In this document: positions 48,613-60,289 of the stretch, piece by piece
Layout of the letters: each line of letters starts with the position of its first letter
Numbering within the stretch: the stretch's first letter is position 1
From: Ceratothoa steindachneri
Lineage: Eukaryota > Arthropoda > Malacostraca > Isopoda > Cymothoidae
Assembly (NCBI GenBank): GCA_963969495.1
Contig: OZ018324.1
Span: 154,470,672-154,534,671, forward strand
Direction of reading: 5' to 3'
Length of the DNA: 64,000 nt
Program-made: the position numbers and the translations under genes
Notes under the pieces: generated by a model
Databases searched by the model: none
What the model was told of the DNA's origin: nothing
Seen by the model: the letters and a program-made list of their open reading frames with translations, nothing else

Positions 48613-49022
48613 CACACATAGGAAAGGAGACTAAAATAGAGAATCAGTGAAGTCGTCTATCAGTATAGCTTACTTGTTATTTTGTTGTTATTAGCGTCAC
48701 GATATCTAACAATTACGGAAAACTTATACAGTCGCGTGGACTCGAACTGTTCTGCTTGCTCCTATTTTAGTAGGCCAAAGCTAAGAATAATACCTACTTA
48801 TCGCCGCTTTCCTTTTGAGTTCTTTTCCTTTAACCCGTAATTTCCGTCCGAGGCACCTTCTGAACCCAACCTAAAAGCCTATTCCCCGTGAGAAACTTTG
48901 GGAGTCAGAACAAATTCGACTGGAAGACAAAAGTAGGCCTACTACCTACAAGGCCTCTATACCTGCCACACAACCCTCAGCCAGACTTCATTACTTACAC
49001 TCACCCCACTCTTATAAACTGG

Positions 49023-49755
49023 TGACCTATAAAATAACCTGAAGAAAAACTTTCAATTCACAATTAGAGTCACTGTACACCTTTACCTTGATGAGCGTCT
49101 TCAATCCCTCACCAGTCGCTGCTGCATCTTCCAACCAGTAGGGCAGGAATAAGACTTAAGGCAAGCAAAAAGGTTGGCTAATTACAGATGCAGAACAGAA
49201 CCACAAAGGAAAAATGAACTAAACAAACTCATAAAGCAGGGAGGACAATAAACAGTTAAGCTTTTCGGGAGAGAATTCCAGAAATTAACAACACGTTCAA
49301 AATCTAATTCACACCGACAAGTGACAACGCGAAGCTGTCCAATCTACTAAACAGAGGCGAATGGGGAAAAGGGTGACGAAGTAAGTTTGGTAAAAAATGA
49401 TGTGGATAAAGTGACGTCACTACAATAATATTTTGTGATAAATAGTTCTCCACTGTGACATTATCACAGGTAAGGAAGAGAAAAAAAATATTGGGTAATA
49501 CTTGAGAGTAATTGTGTAGAGTATGACCAGATCCGAATCCTAGCTTATTTTGGGCTAACTTTTGCTAGCTACCTTTTTTTAGCTGAAATCTATGAAGTTT
49601 ATGGCGATTTTCACTTCTATAGTTGGGGGCCTTGCCCTCCAGACCCCCTAAAGGATTGAAACATAGGGTCATCATAGGCACATCCCCGCGACGAGTCGTC
49701 CCCAACAACGAGCCGACGCTTAAACTACAACTATTGTTTCTTACACTATTATAAT
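49023..49755. other. No recognisable gene
   Basis: It follows the PBS-like end of LTR copy 2 and could be the internal leader of that LTR element, but no gag is seen. Confidence 0.35.
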
Positions 49756-49759
49756 TGTT

Positions 49760-50100
49760 GGTAGATAGTTACGTCAGACGGGTTATTACTGTCATACGGT
49801 ACCCTATTCATGATAAACCAAAACACGACTATGACAATGTTCTCGATTGAGGGGCAGGACCCAGCGAAAAAATTTTCCTTTCCGAGCCGTCGATTTGTAG
49901 TTACAGGGGTTCCTTTTGACGCCAGCGTCAATATACGATTTATCGCACCGAAAGTCCCAATTTTTGTTCATTATAAGCTCTGCCTTACAATTAGGAAACT
50001 CGCGTGTATATTTTAATAGCCCATGGGCTTCGAGAAAGGCAACACATTTATCGTTGTCGGATAAAAGAGCACCTAAATTTTGAAAATTTAACGAGCACAC
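49760..50100 (-). pseudogene. Merlin/ISXO2-like transposase N-terminal fragment
   Basis: The minus-strand frame from 50100 reads CVAFLEAHGLLKYTR, FPNCKAELIMNKNWDFRCD and KSTARKGKFFRW. This matches the start of ISXO2-like (Merlin/IS1595) transposases: a 'FL..GLL' helix, a degenerate zinc ribbon (one Cys replaced by Phe), then 'S.R.GTFF'. A frameshift near 49830 leads to IVIVVFWFIMNR, fitting the next helix. The DDE core is missing. Confidence 0.6.
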
Positions 50101-51135
50101 TACGCGCGAAAAACGCGTGGGTGGACGTTTAAATACGACCGGTGTGGTGGGAAAGTTATTGACTTTTTTTTTTTTTTTACAGAATTTGAAAATTTGTGTT
50201 TCTTGAACAACACATATATAGTAATAAAAACACTAATACTGAATGCATCCTTTTGAAACAAGAATCAAAATGAAGGTCTTAAAAAACTTTTTAAAAAAAC
50301 AAAGAAGAGAGAGAAAATCAATACGGAGGAAAGAAAAAAGTCGTTTTTTAGTCACAATTAAGAAGTCAGGCTTCGTTAACAACACCAAAATATGGTTTTA
50401 TCGAGCATTAAGCAATGGAAAATTAAGTAAAAAGTAATTAAAAAGACTAAATAAAATAAAATAAAATAAAAGAAAAACCTAGCTTTGATCAATATAAAAA
50501 GCACAAAAGGCTTGAAACAAATAGAGCTTTCTGATTGGTCATTGACGGAACTGAATACAGATCTGTGATTGGCCAGTGGGAAAGCAGAAAAACACTGAAA
50601 AATAGCCGCCAAAATAAGCTAGAATCGCATCCGCCTATACTCGCAACATTTACCATACTTGAGTTTATGGGTGATATTTCTGGGCTGCGATTAATGCGAT
50701 CGGCTCTGCACGTTTATCGAAATAATAGAGACGATAGCGTCGTCTACTTTAGGCTATTTCCACGAAAAATTATTTTTTTTTAGTAACTTTCGAAATGGGG
50801 GGCTTCGCCCCCATACCCCACCATTTAGTTGTGTGTGGGGGTGCACCCCCCGCAAAAAAACAACTCGTAATATTCCTAATTCGAAAGGTTATAGAAGCAA
50901 TGTCATTCTGCTCATTGAATTACATAAGAATCCTTATTTATTTGCCCTATTACCCCCCAATGGCTCCCCCACCCCGTTCCGATCCGAACCCGTAACAGGG
51001 CAAATTTGCATGATAAACCTGCAGCAAGCGAAAGCACAGGACCAACCACCGAACCTTGTGGTTGGTCCAAACCTGACCTCCCATTTTGCATTGCCTTCGT
51101 GATATTAAGATAAATAAATAAAATAAATTAATAAT
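50101..51135. other. Mostly noncoding; half-copy of a foldback arm and GC-rich hairpins
   Basis: Positions 50695-50785 repeat one arm and loop of the hairpin element at 53214-53347. Near 50797 lies GGGGGGCTTCGCCCCC, and near 50838 the palindrome GGGGGTGCACCCCC. A lysine-rich frame at 50243-50437 is unrecognised. Confidence 0.5.
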
Positions 51136-51780
51136 TATGGAAAGGAGGGGAGCAAGAGCAAAAGTGTATAAAATGTAGTTTCACAGGTAAAGTGAATGGA
51201 AATGAATTATGCCCGAAGTGCGAGGAAGAGCATGGGAATAATCCAGCACTGGAAAAGTGTAAACAATGCGGGAAAAAGGTACAGGGAGATGGGGATGGTC
51301 TACAATGTGATAAATGCGAGCTTTGGTATCACACAACTTAGGAAGCTATAGGGGAAGCACTATACAAGGAAATGAAGAGGGATGAAGATATCTTATGGTT
51401 TTGTAGAAGGTGTAAGCCTACAATAAAGAAAATCTCATGGAAAATAAAAAGCCCAAGGAAGAAAATATTAAGATGAAGGAAGAATTACAAGATGTTAAAA
51501 AGGACTGCGCAAGTTCTGGAGAAGATAAAGAGATTCGAAAAGATAGTGGATAATAAGAGATCGGATAAACGAGAGGATAGCCATAAGCAGGAAAACAGTG
51601 TGAAAGATGATAAGGTAAGGAAGAAGGATTTAGTAGAGCTTAAAATGGTGATAGAGAAAATACAACAAAAGATTGACAATCTCAATAAAAAATAAGAAGA
51701 AAGGGGAAAACATCTAGAAACTTATCTATACAACAAAGTTTTTGAGTTAATTAAAGAAAAGGGAGATATATACAGAAGAA
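51136..51780 (+). pseudogene. CR1-type LINE ORF1 with PHD finger and coiled coil
   Basis: Cysteine pairs (KCIKCSF, CPKCEEEH, KCKQCGKK, QCDKCELWYH) and a final WFCRRCKP form a PHD finger in which one ligand Cys is replaced by a stop. A lysine/glutamate-rich coiled coil follows (LKRTAQVLEKIKRFEKIV, ELKMVIEKIQQKIDNL). PHD plus coiled coil is the known layout of some CR1-type ORF1 proteins. It is cut at 51785 by the foldback element; ORF2 is not seen. Confidence 0.65.
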
Positions 51781-51784
51781 AAAT

Positions 51785-53460
51785 GGCAATACTTCAGTTT
51801 AGGGGCGCTATTTCTGAGCTACAATGTAGTCCTGATGAGGTCAGATGGTAGCTTCAAAGAGAGCCAATCACGACGTTGTATTTGTTTTGTTATTTTCTTT
51901 CTTGTTTATTATTTAGTAAATGCCTGTACTTCTACTTAATTATATTATTTAGTAATGCATTGATTTTTTTAATAATTACTAATGCATTAAACTTTCTATG
52001 TTTCGTTTAACTATTTTTGTGAAACTAAACCATTAATTTCACACACTGGCAACTCTTAATTCAACCTTATTTCAAACATTGGCCTCTCAAAACTGATCAG
52101 TTAAAAGAGCGCGATTCCTATAAATACGGTTTGTTCGACTTGTGTTAATTCCTCAGTCAATTTAATAGACTTTTCTATAGATCGTGGTCTCATTTAAAAG
52201 AAGCGCGGCTCAATTATAATAGTGAAATTTGGAGATAGGGTAGTAAACCTGAAGATATGCGTTACGCGCTCGCCTCCACTGTTCCCCGGTCCTGGCCGCA
52301 TAATATTTCGTCCATGTTCCAACATTTTTCACCTTTTTTGAGTAAATTCAAGGGGTCTGCTCGTGGGGGAGATATCACGGTAACACTTCAGTTTCGGGGC
52401 GCACGGTAGGTGGCGCTGTTTATAGGCTACAATATATGTCTTATGACGTCAGACGGTAGCGTCAGATGTGAACAATTACGGCGTTATATTTTTTTTTGTA
52501 TATGAGTCTATACTGGGAAGCTGCGCCCCCAAGACCACAGCCCCCCAGATCATCGCAGGGTGGTCCCTCCGAAGTGATATCTCCCCCACGAGCAGTCCCC
52601 TTGAATTTACTGTTCCCCCCCAACAGCTTTTTACTGGCAGAAAAACCTAACCTAATGACAAACAATAATTACTTTTATAGGTTTCTTGGTTAGTTTATGC
52701 GCCTCTAAATAATCTACAAGTTTTTCGCGGTCATGCAAAATAAATCCGAATTAGAATAACGAAGCACAACTAGAGCACGAAAAAGCAATAACGAAACAGA
52801 AAAAAATGCAAAGCAGGTTCTATTTATAGCTACGACGTTGCAAGTAAGAAGCTGTTATCGTTCACTGCGAAACAAAAAATAGGAAAAAATACAATAAAAG
52901 ACATTAAGAAACCTTACCTAACTTAGAAAAAACTATAAACGAGCAGGGCGCAGATATTTAGTAAATAATACAGACTAAAAGTTAAAATCCCCCAAACAAC
53001 AAAAAAATATAACGCCGTGATTGTCACATCTGAAGCTACCGTCTGACGTCATAAGAGATATATTGTAGCCCCAAATTGTAGCCTAGTAACAGCGCCACCT
53101 ACCGTGCGTCCCAAATCTGAAGTATTACCAGATGATGATCCTGAGTTTCAATCGATTTTTTTTTGGGGGGGGGAGGGGGTGCAGTATATACTCATATACT
53201 ATTTTTTTTTTAATTTTTGGCGGCAATAGACTAAATTAGGTGGCGCTATTGTCTTTGTTATTTTGATAAACGTGCGATCGGCTCTGCACGTTTATCGAAA
53301 TATTAAAGACAATAGTGCCGCCTACTTTAGGCTATTTCCGCCAAAAATGATCATTTTTAGTTACTGTCAAAATGAGAGGCTTCGCCTTATGACGTTTGAC
53401 GCCTAAATTATAGCCCAAAATTGTAGCCTAGAAACAGCGCCCCTAAACTGAAGTATTACC
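51785..53460. mobile_element. Nested foldback/MITE cluster
   Basis: The outer ends (51785, GGCAATACTTCAGTTTAGGG; 53460, inverted) and the inner ends (52379 and 53129, arms of about 125 bp) belong to one terminal-repeat family. A separate 38-base inverted pair lies at 52341-52378 and 52574-52611, one mismatch. A hairpin element at 53214-53347 has ~62-base arms and a 10-base loop. The AT-rich interior encodes nothing. Confidence 0.75.
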
Positions 53461-53667
53461 GAAAAAACAATTTGTGATATATAATATAGAGGAACCGAGA
53501 AGCGCGAGTCAGAATTGTTTGATATAAGTGATAAATCGTTAGGCACTTTAGTGAGAATTTTGTTTAACCTAAGTTATCTCCTTATATCTACTGCCTTAGT
53601 AACCTAAGACCTTTTCCTTAACGAAAGTCGCCTAGGGCACGGGGGCATTCTTCTCTCGAGGTCTCAA

Positions 53668-55059
53668 AAGGACAAATCTCGAGTTAAACTAAAACAACCT
53701 AATTCTAATACTGATCTCGAATCACCTAACGTTGATCTTACTCTAAAACAGCCATCAACTTCTGGTTCAGAGAAATCGAACACCTACCCAAATTACTCTG
53801 CTATATATCATAATCCAACGCACAGTAATAAAACTCCTGTAACATCACAAAATAAGACCAATGATACAGGTAGTATAAATGTGACTTCCATAAACAAAAA
53901 TGACCCCAAATTTGTTTCTTGGGTATATTTAAGTTCTCCAACAGTTAATTTGACAAAATTAAGTCCATTAACAATTAAAACAGTTGTTGAATCCATTTGC
54001 CATGGCCCTGTCAGCGAGGTTAAATATTGCAGAACAGGATCTCTCTTAATACATACATTATCAATGGACAATATGATGTAGAGTGCTCAGTTGCACAAAA
54101 TTTAAACACTATTCAAGGTATCATATATGCACCTGATCTACTATACTTTGATGAAGAATTATTACTTAATGAATTAAAAATTCAAAATGTGTCGCTTATG
54201 AAAATTAGACACCTCAATAAAGGCCCTTCCTGAATCCCTACCCCCTTGTTAGTATTAACTTTTGCAGGAAATGTCTTGCCTTCTAAATTATATTATGGAT
54301 ACCTTACGTTCAGTATTGATAATTACTGCCCTAATCCCTTGATGTGCTTTAATTGCTGGCATTTTGGACATGGAAGTAGGACCTGTACAAATAAATCTAG
54401 ATGTCTATTGTAATGAGCAACATAATTCTCAGGATTGTATCGCTCCAAGGGAGACAATGTTGATGACTTTTCTCTGGTAAGAAATCTTTTGTGTGTTGAC
54501 TGGAACAGGAGCTGCCAAGTGTAGGCCATGAATGGACTTTTGCAGTCTCCTTCTTTTCTTATGTTCTTATGTTCTAAGGGAAGCTCCTAAATGTATTCAC
54601 TGCTCTTCTCCCAACTATTTAGGAAATTCTAAGGAATGTCCTGTGTGGATCAGGGAGAAAAAAATTATTCATTTAAAAAGTGATAAAAAATTATCCTTCT
54701 TGGAAGCTCGACAGGTATATTTCAAAAGTCATCCTATAAATGCAAGTGACATATATACAAATAACAAGAAAAAAAATATAACTGAAAAAGCTACAAAAGA
54801 AACACAATGCGACCTACCCATTACTAGACCACAAACTCTACCTGCAAAAAGTATTAATAATGAAGATAAACAAAAGTCTCATAATGTTGATGTCTCAAAT
54901 GAATCCCTATGGTCTATCCTTAAAGAATATAAGAAAATCATGGAAGCAAATATTGCCCCTAAACAGGCAGTTAACAAAATGGCTATAGTATTTAATAAAA
55001 TGGGCTTTACAAAAATAATTGATTCAAGGGATGGTTACAGAATATTATTTGGTGATTAA
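53668..55059 (+). pseudogene. I-like LINE copy 1: ORF1 with zinc knuckles
   Basis: A Ser/Thr/Asn-rich start leads to a conserved region (FVSWVYLSSPTVNLTKL, then GIIYAPDLLYF) that may be RRM-like. Zinc knuckles follow (CFNCWHFGHGSRTC, a damaged NEQHNSQDC, CIHCSSPNYLGNSKECP). The C-terminal tail (LSFLEARQVYF, SLWSILKEYKKIME, SRDGYRILFGD) stops at 55059. A 121-bp insertion splits the second knuckle, and there are two or three frameshifts. The protein would package the element RNA. The same protein is at 60305-61545. Confidence 0.85.
54453..54573 (+). mobile_element. CR1-like 3'-end fragment, 121 bp, TSD AAGGGA
   Basis: It is flanked by AAGGGA at 54447-54452 and 54574-54579. It ends in TTATGTTCTTATGTTCT, the kind of short tandem tail that terminates CR1-like LINEs. 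It is an extreme 5' truncation typical of target-primed insertion. Confidence 0.85.
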
Positions 55060-58000
55060 TAGTTTAAATTATATATAGATAATGAACTTTAGAATATGTC
55101 AGTGGAATATACGCAGTTATACAACAAGGTTACCATTCCTGCAGATGATCTTAAATGAGTATTCCCCATCAATTGTAATGTTACAAGAAACAAGGTTAGG
55201 AATAGAGCAAAATATTTCTTTAAAAGGATATTCCATCTTAAGAAAAGATAGAAGCCCTAATGGAGGAGGAGTTCTACTTGCCATAGCCTCCTGGGTACCA
55301 TTTGTAACTTTAAATATCACCTCTGATCTGGAAGCTATAGCAGCTAGAATTAATTTACCATCTTTAAAATTCATAATTTGTTCAATCTATATACCTCCAA
55401 GATTTCCTTTAACTACACAAGACCTAATGAATCTTTATAACCAACTTCCTCCACCAGTATTAATATCTGGAGATTTGAATGGACATCACTACCTGTGGGG
55501 CTCATCAGAATGCTGTCAGAGAGGAAATAAAATAATAGATTTTATTGAAGAAGCAAATTTATACATCCTAAACTCAAAGGCCCCAACTTATTGCAATGAA
55601 TTTAGAGGACACTTTTCTCATATAGATATATCTCTATGCTCCCATTCTTTAAAGTACTACCAGATCTTTATGATAGTGACCACTTCCCCATAATTATGGA
55701 AACGATGTATGAAATGAAGTATAATACCAGGCCCAAATGGCTATATAAAGGTAATTTAAAAAAATTTCCTCAAGAACTACAAATTCCAAAAGTCAATATT
55801 TCACTTAATGCAAATGATGCTTGCCTTCTAGTAACCTCTGCCATCACCAAATGTGCAGCCAAAACCATAACAAAGTCATCATAACATAACATACAGCAGA
55901 AGTTTGGGATAAGATAGGGAGACTTACAAAAGTACATAAACCCCATCCACTCGTAACTTTACTTCTGACCCATTTGTGACTGCCCAAATATAGGCTGGCT
56001 ACTTTGCTACTATTAGCAGTATTCACTCCTACATAGAACCCTTTGTATACACTATGGTGGAGGCTGAATTTAATGAAATTTCATTTGGGGTATCTAACAA
56101 TGAGGAATATAACTGCCCAATTACATTATATGAATTAGAAAAAGCTATTCCCCAAAACAAGCCAAGCTCTCCTGGCATGGATGACATAATATATCCTTTC
56201 CTAGCAAATCTTAGTAACCTAAATAAACATAATCTCTTAAATTTCTACAATCACCTATTTCTAAATAATGCCTATCCAGATACATGGAAAGAGTGTTTAC
56301 TCATCCCTATTTTAAGACATTAGAGAGAATATTGATCATTAGGTTACGGAAATACCTTAATGAAAAAAAGTACTTATCATACTACCAAAGTGGATTCAGA
56401 AAGCACTTCTCAACTATGGATAGTTTGGTACACTTGGAATGTGACATAAGGGAAGCGTTCCTCTGCAATAAATATGTAATGGCAATCTTTCTGGACATTG
56501 AAAAAGCATATGATGCCATTTGCCACCATGGTCTTTATAAAAAACTATACAAGATGGGTTTACGTGGCCATCTCCCCAACTTTATTAAAAATTTCATTTC
56601 CTCTAGAATTATAAGAGTTTCGATAGCTAATCTCCCTTCAGAAAATTTGCTGTACAAATCGGCTTACCACAGGGCAGCATTATAAGTCCCTTCTTATTTT
56701 CAATCATGTTAAATGATTTATTAAAAACTTTAGACATAAACCATGCCTTGTACCCTGATGATATTGCAGTGTGGCTATCTGGTGAAAACTTGGATCAAAT
56801 GCGCAACCAGATGCAAAATATCATGGATTCTATATCTGACTGGCCACAAAAATGGGGCACCACCTTTTATCCTACTAAAATATTAAATTACCTTATTAAC
56901 TACATGCAAACTCATAAATACTTGGGCATGGTATTAGATCAGGGACTAACTTGGGCAGCTCATATTACGTCATTAATAGAGAAATATAAATCTAACATTT
57001 TGCTCCTAAAATATCTTGCAAATACAAACTGGGGGTCAAATAGAATGCATCTATTACATATATATAAATCCCTTATTAGAAGCAAAATAGACTATGGCTC
57101 TTTCCTATACCATACATCATCAGAAAGCAACCTATTAAAACTTGATAGAATACAATTTAAGTATATTAAACTAGCTATAGGTGCATTAAATTGTACCAGA
57201 GTTTATTTTTTAGAGGCAGAAGCTAATATAATGCCTCTTAAATTTCGTATGGTATCAAAGTACTCAATATTGCAAATCACCCCACACGTATATCTATTTT
57301 ACAATTATTTTGGTATAATTTCTATGACCTTCGGCCTCACCCAAAACCTTTTTGCGGTTGGATTAAAAAATATATAATGAACTTAGGATATGACCCCATT
57401 GATTTAAACACCATAAAAATATCTAACTGCTATATAACACTAACTAAAGTTTACTTTAACCTCTCATTAACTGCATACCCTAAGAACAAAACTCCTTCAT
57501 GTATTTATCAAACATTGTCCTTAGAATTAATTGAGTTGTATAAATCCTCAGGTTTTAATGTAACTTTCACAGATGGTTCCAAAAGTAATGGAGTAGCATG
57601 TGCTTTTAGCTGGAGGGAAACCATAAAGACCTTTAAACTGCCCCATCACTGCTCTATATTTACTGCTGAGTTATATGCAATATTGAGTTCACTCAAGTAC
57701 ATAAATCAAAAGCTAGACAACTGTAAACTACTCATAGTTTCAGACTCCCTATCAAGTTTGCTAGCTGTGAAAGAACAAAAAGTCACTACTTAATCCACCG
57801 TATAATTAACTATATACATAAAATCAACCTAGAAACTGTTTTTTTTATGGGTTCCTAGTCATGCAGGTATAAAAGATAATGAAGTGGTTGACGCAGCAGC
57901 TAAAGCAGCAATATACAATGCTAATACGACACACCTGGGGTTCTCAGTATCAGAAATGATAGGCATGCTGCAGCCTTCAGTCTTCAACCTCTGGCAAAAT

Positions 58001-58268
58001 GAATGGTCCCAAAATAATGGCATTCTCCGCCAAATCATTCCTAATTTAAACAATAACAGACCTTATAGAATATCACATCATGACAATATCATACTAACTA
58101 GACTAAGACTAGGGTGCAGTAGACTATCCCATGGCTACTTCTTTGATCCATCACTTTTCCACTTGTGTGGAAAATGCAATACACTGTAGGGGTGCGAAGA
58201 TGTATAAGAGAGAAAACTTCCTTCCAAAGCGAGAATATAAATAGCTCATTAAATTACCAAGTCAACAC

Positions 58269-58341
58269 GGACTTCGCCGTAGCGTAATGGTAGAGTGCTA
58301 GCCTCGGGATTCAAAAGACCCACGATCGATCCCCAAAGTCC
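58269..58341 (+). tRNA. tRNA-like sequence in the 5' LTR of the TRIM
   Basis: It is 73 nt, with an acceptor stem pairing over six bases (GGACTT/AAGTCC), an A box (TAGCGTAATGGTAGAGTGC) and a B box-like CGATCGATCCC, followed by a T-run (ATTTTTCC). The anticodon and T stems pair poorly. It lies about 45 bases downstream of the LTR TATA box. It is probably a tRNA or SINE captured by the LTR, not a functional tRNA. Confidence 0.5.
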
Positions 58342-59143
58342 ACAATTTTTCCGAAGAAAATTCTTGAAGAAAATGGAGACCACAAAAACGCTTTAAGGAC
58401 AACTCAAAAAAACGACTCAAGAGAAAACCGCTGTCAAGGAAAATGGAAAAAAAATGACTTCAAGGGCCAACTCGTTGTCAACTCATCAAGTAGCAAGAAT
58501 AACTCGTCCCACATCAAGAAGTCATCCCGTCATCACGAATTAAGAAGAAAACATCACTTTGATCAAGAATTTGGAAGGAATCATCACAGCAAATTAAATG
58601 GAAGATACATCAAGAAAGAATTACGAATATCAACTATTAACCCAGCCAACTTAAAGAAGACTTAACCTAACCTACAAATACCAAGAGTCAGATAAATGGA
58701 GTCAATGTTTCAAGGGGCACTTCAGTCTAGAAATAAATAAATATAAAGAATGCCCCCCCCCCCTCATAACTGGTGACCCTCAAAAGGCCGAACAATCTTC
58801 TGATCTTCGTTACAACTGCATCTCATCTCCTACTGGAGTTTAAGAAAAAGTGCTGCTGGGAACCGGAGACCCAGGAAAGGATATTACTGACTAGCGTCCA
58901 AAGCTTAGTTCGCTCTCCTCAATCCTACTTAATTAGCTCCACTCATCCCGCAGACTCGGAGGCTGGGGAGGGAGAGCTACTAGTAATCCTCGATTAAGAA
59001 ATCCAATACTAGTCTCTCCCCAATCCTCAAATTCGCTCTGCTTTCTAGAAAGGGACCTGTGTAGGGGTGCAAAGATGTATAAGAGAGAAAACTTCCTTCC
59101 AAAGCGAGAATATAAATAGCTCATTAAATTACCAAGTCAACAC

Positions 59144-59216
59144 GGACTTCGCCATAGCATAATGGTAGAGTGCTAGCCTCGGGATTCAAAAGACCCGCGA
59201 TCGATCCCCAAAGTCC
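59144..59216 (+). tRNA. tRNA-like sequence in the 3' LTR of the TRIM
   Basis: This is the second copy of the 58269-58341 sequence, differing at about three positions (CATAGCAT for CGTAGCGT, GCGATC for ACGATC). Acceptor pairing and the T-run are kept. Confidence 0.5.
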
Positions 59217-60289
59217 ACAATTTTTACGTAGAAAATGGAGACTACAAAAAACGCTTTAAGGACTACTCAAGAGGAAACTGCTGTCAAGGAAAACGGAAAG
59301 AAAACGACTTCAAGGGCCAACTCATCGTCAACTCATCAAGTAGCAAGAAGAACTCATCCCACATCAAGAAGTCATCCCGTCATCAAGAAGAAAACATCAC
59401 TTTGATCAAGAATTTGGAAGGAATCATCACAGCAAGATAAATGCAAGTTAAATGGAAGATACATCAAGAAAGAATTACGAATATCAACTATTAACCCAGC
59501 CAACTTAAAGAAGACTTAACCTAGCCTACAAATACCAAGAGTCAAATAAATGGAGTCAATGTTTCAAGGGGCACTTCAGTCAAGAAATAAATAAATATAA
59601 AGAATGGCCCCCCCCTTCCTATAACACAACTTACCCCAGAACATGCTATAACTCAATGCCCTGAATATGCTTTAAGTCGTAACCCCCTATTAAATTTCTG
59701 CTTGGAAAAAAACTTAAGATTTTCATATGCTACTATCCTAAATTCCTCAGTCCCATTTGAACTAGTACTAAAGTTTCTAAGAGACATCATTATATAGACA
59801 CATTTAATTTATTTTTTTTTCCAGTTTGTATATCCATTTATGTATATATATAGATTTGAGTATTTGTATACATAATTGTGTAACTGTTGGCACTGTCTAG
59901 TTTAGCTTATCTTCTCATACTAACAGACTCCAGTTTCTCTTTATTCTTGAGTGTCTAGGAGTGTAGTCCCTAGACTGAAGAAGTAAAGGTGACTATCTTG
60001 ACTGTAAATTCACGGTGCCAATAATCCTTATAGGGTTTCAGCACCCATAAAACAGATTAAATCAATCAATCATATTTGTTAATGAGATTCGGCAATTTGA
60101 CTTTGTGTGCGAAGGTTCAATTGCCCCGCTCTCAATTAGGGAACTTTTTTTTTATCCTCTGTTACCAGACGTAACTGAATAATTTTATTTATTTATCTTT
60201 TTTTGAATAACTTTAGTAGCTTATTTTCTTTATTTTACTCCCCTTGCCCTTGGGCATTGGGCTCCTCTTAGGCAATATGCCCCATAGAC

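Larger units (their letters stand above)
58185..59623. mobile_element. Miniature LTR element (TRIM) with tRNA-like sequence in each LTR, TSD ACAC
   Basis: Two direct repeats (58185-58768, 584 bp; 59060-59623, 564 bp; roughly 95% alike) flank a 291-bp noncoding interior. The LTRs run TGTAGG...TATA and carry a TATA box (AATATAAATAG). The interior starts with ACTGGTGACCC (PBS-like) and ends in a purine tract (AGAAAGGGA). ACAC precedes the element (58181-58184) and follows it (59624-59627). Removing the element and one ACAC restores the CCHC coding of the host LINE, which proves the boundaries. It encodes no protein. Confidence 0.93.
55082..59788 (+). pseudogene. I-like LINE copy 1: ORF2 (endonuclease, RT, RNase H, CCHC)
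   Basis: The endonuclease (55082-55690) shows QWNIRS, LQETRLG, SGDLNGHH, SHIDISL, then DSDHFPI after a frameshift, so all catalytic landmarks are present. The RT fingers lose the usual KP..YRPI block to a deletion near 56320. Motif A is FLDIEKAYDAI, motif B is damaged, and motif C is YPDD. RNase H (57530-57930) has FTDGSKSNG, FTAELYAI, VSDSLSSL and DNEVVDAAAK, covering its D-E-D-D residues. The final CCHC (CGKC, H, C) is split by the TRIM and completed at 59628-59788. About eight frameshifts; inactive. Confidence 0.9.
53640..60065 (+). mobile_element. I-like LINE copy 1 with nested insertions
   Basis: It comprises ORF1, then AP endonuclease, RT, RNase H and a terminal CCHC, and a 3' UTR ending near 60065 in repeated AATC units. 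RNase H in the ORF2 polyprotein and three zinc knuckles in ORF1 point to the I group. The 54453-54573 fragment and the 58185-59623 TRIM are later insertions. Confidence 0.85.
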
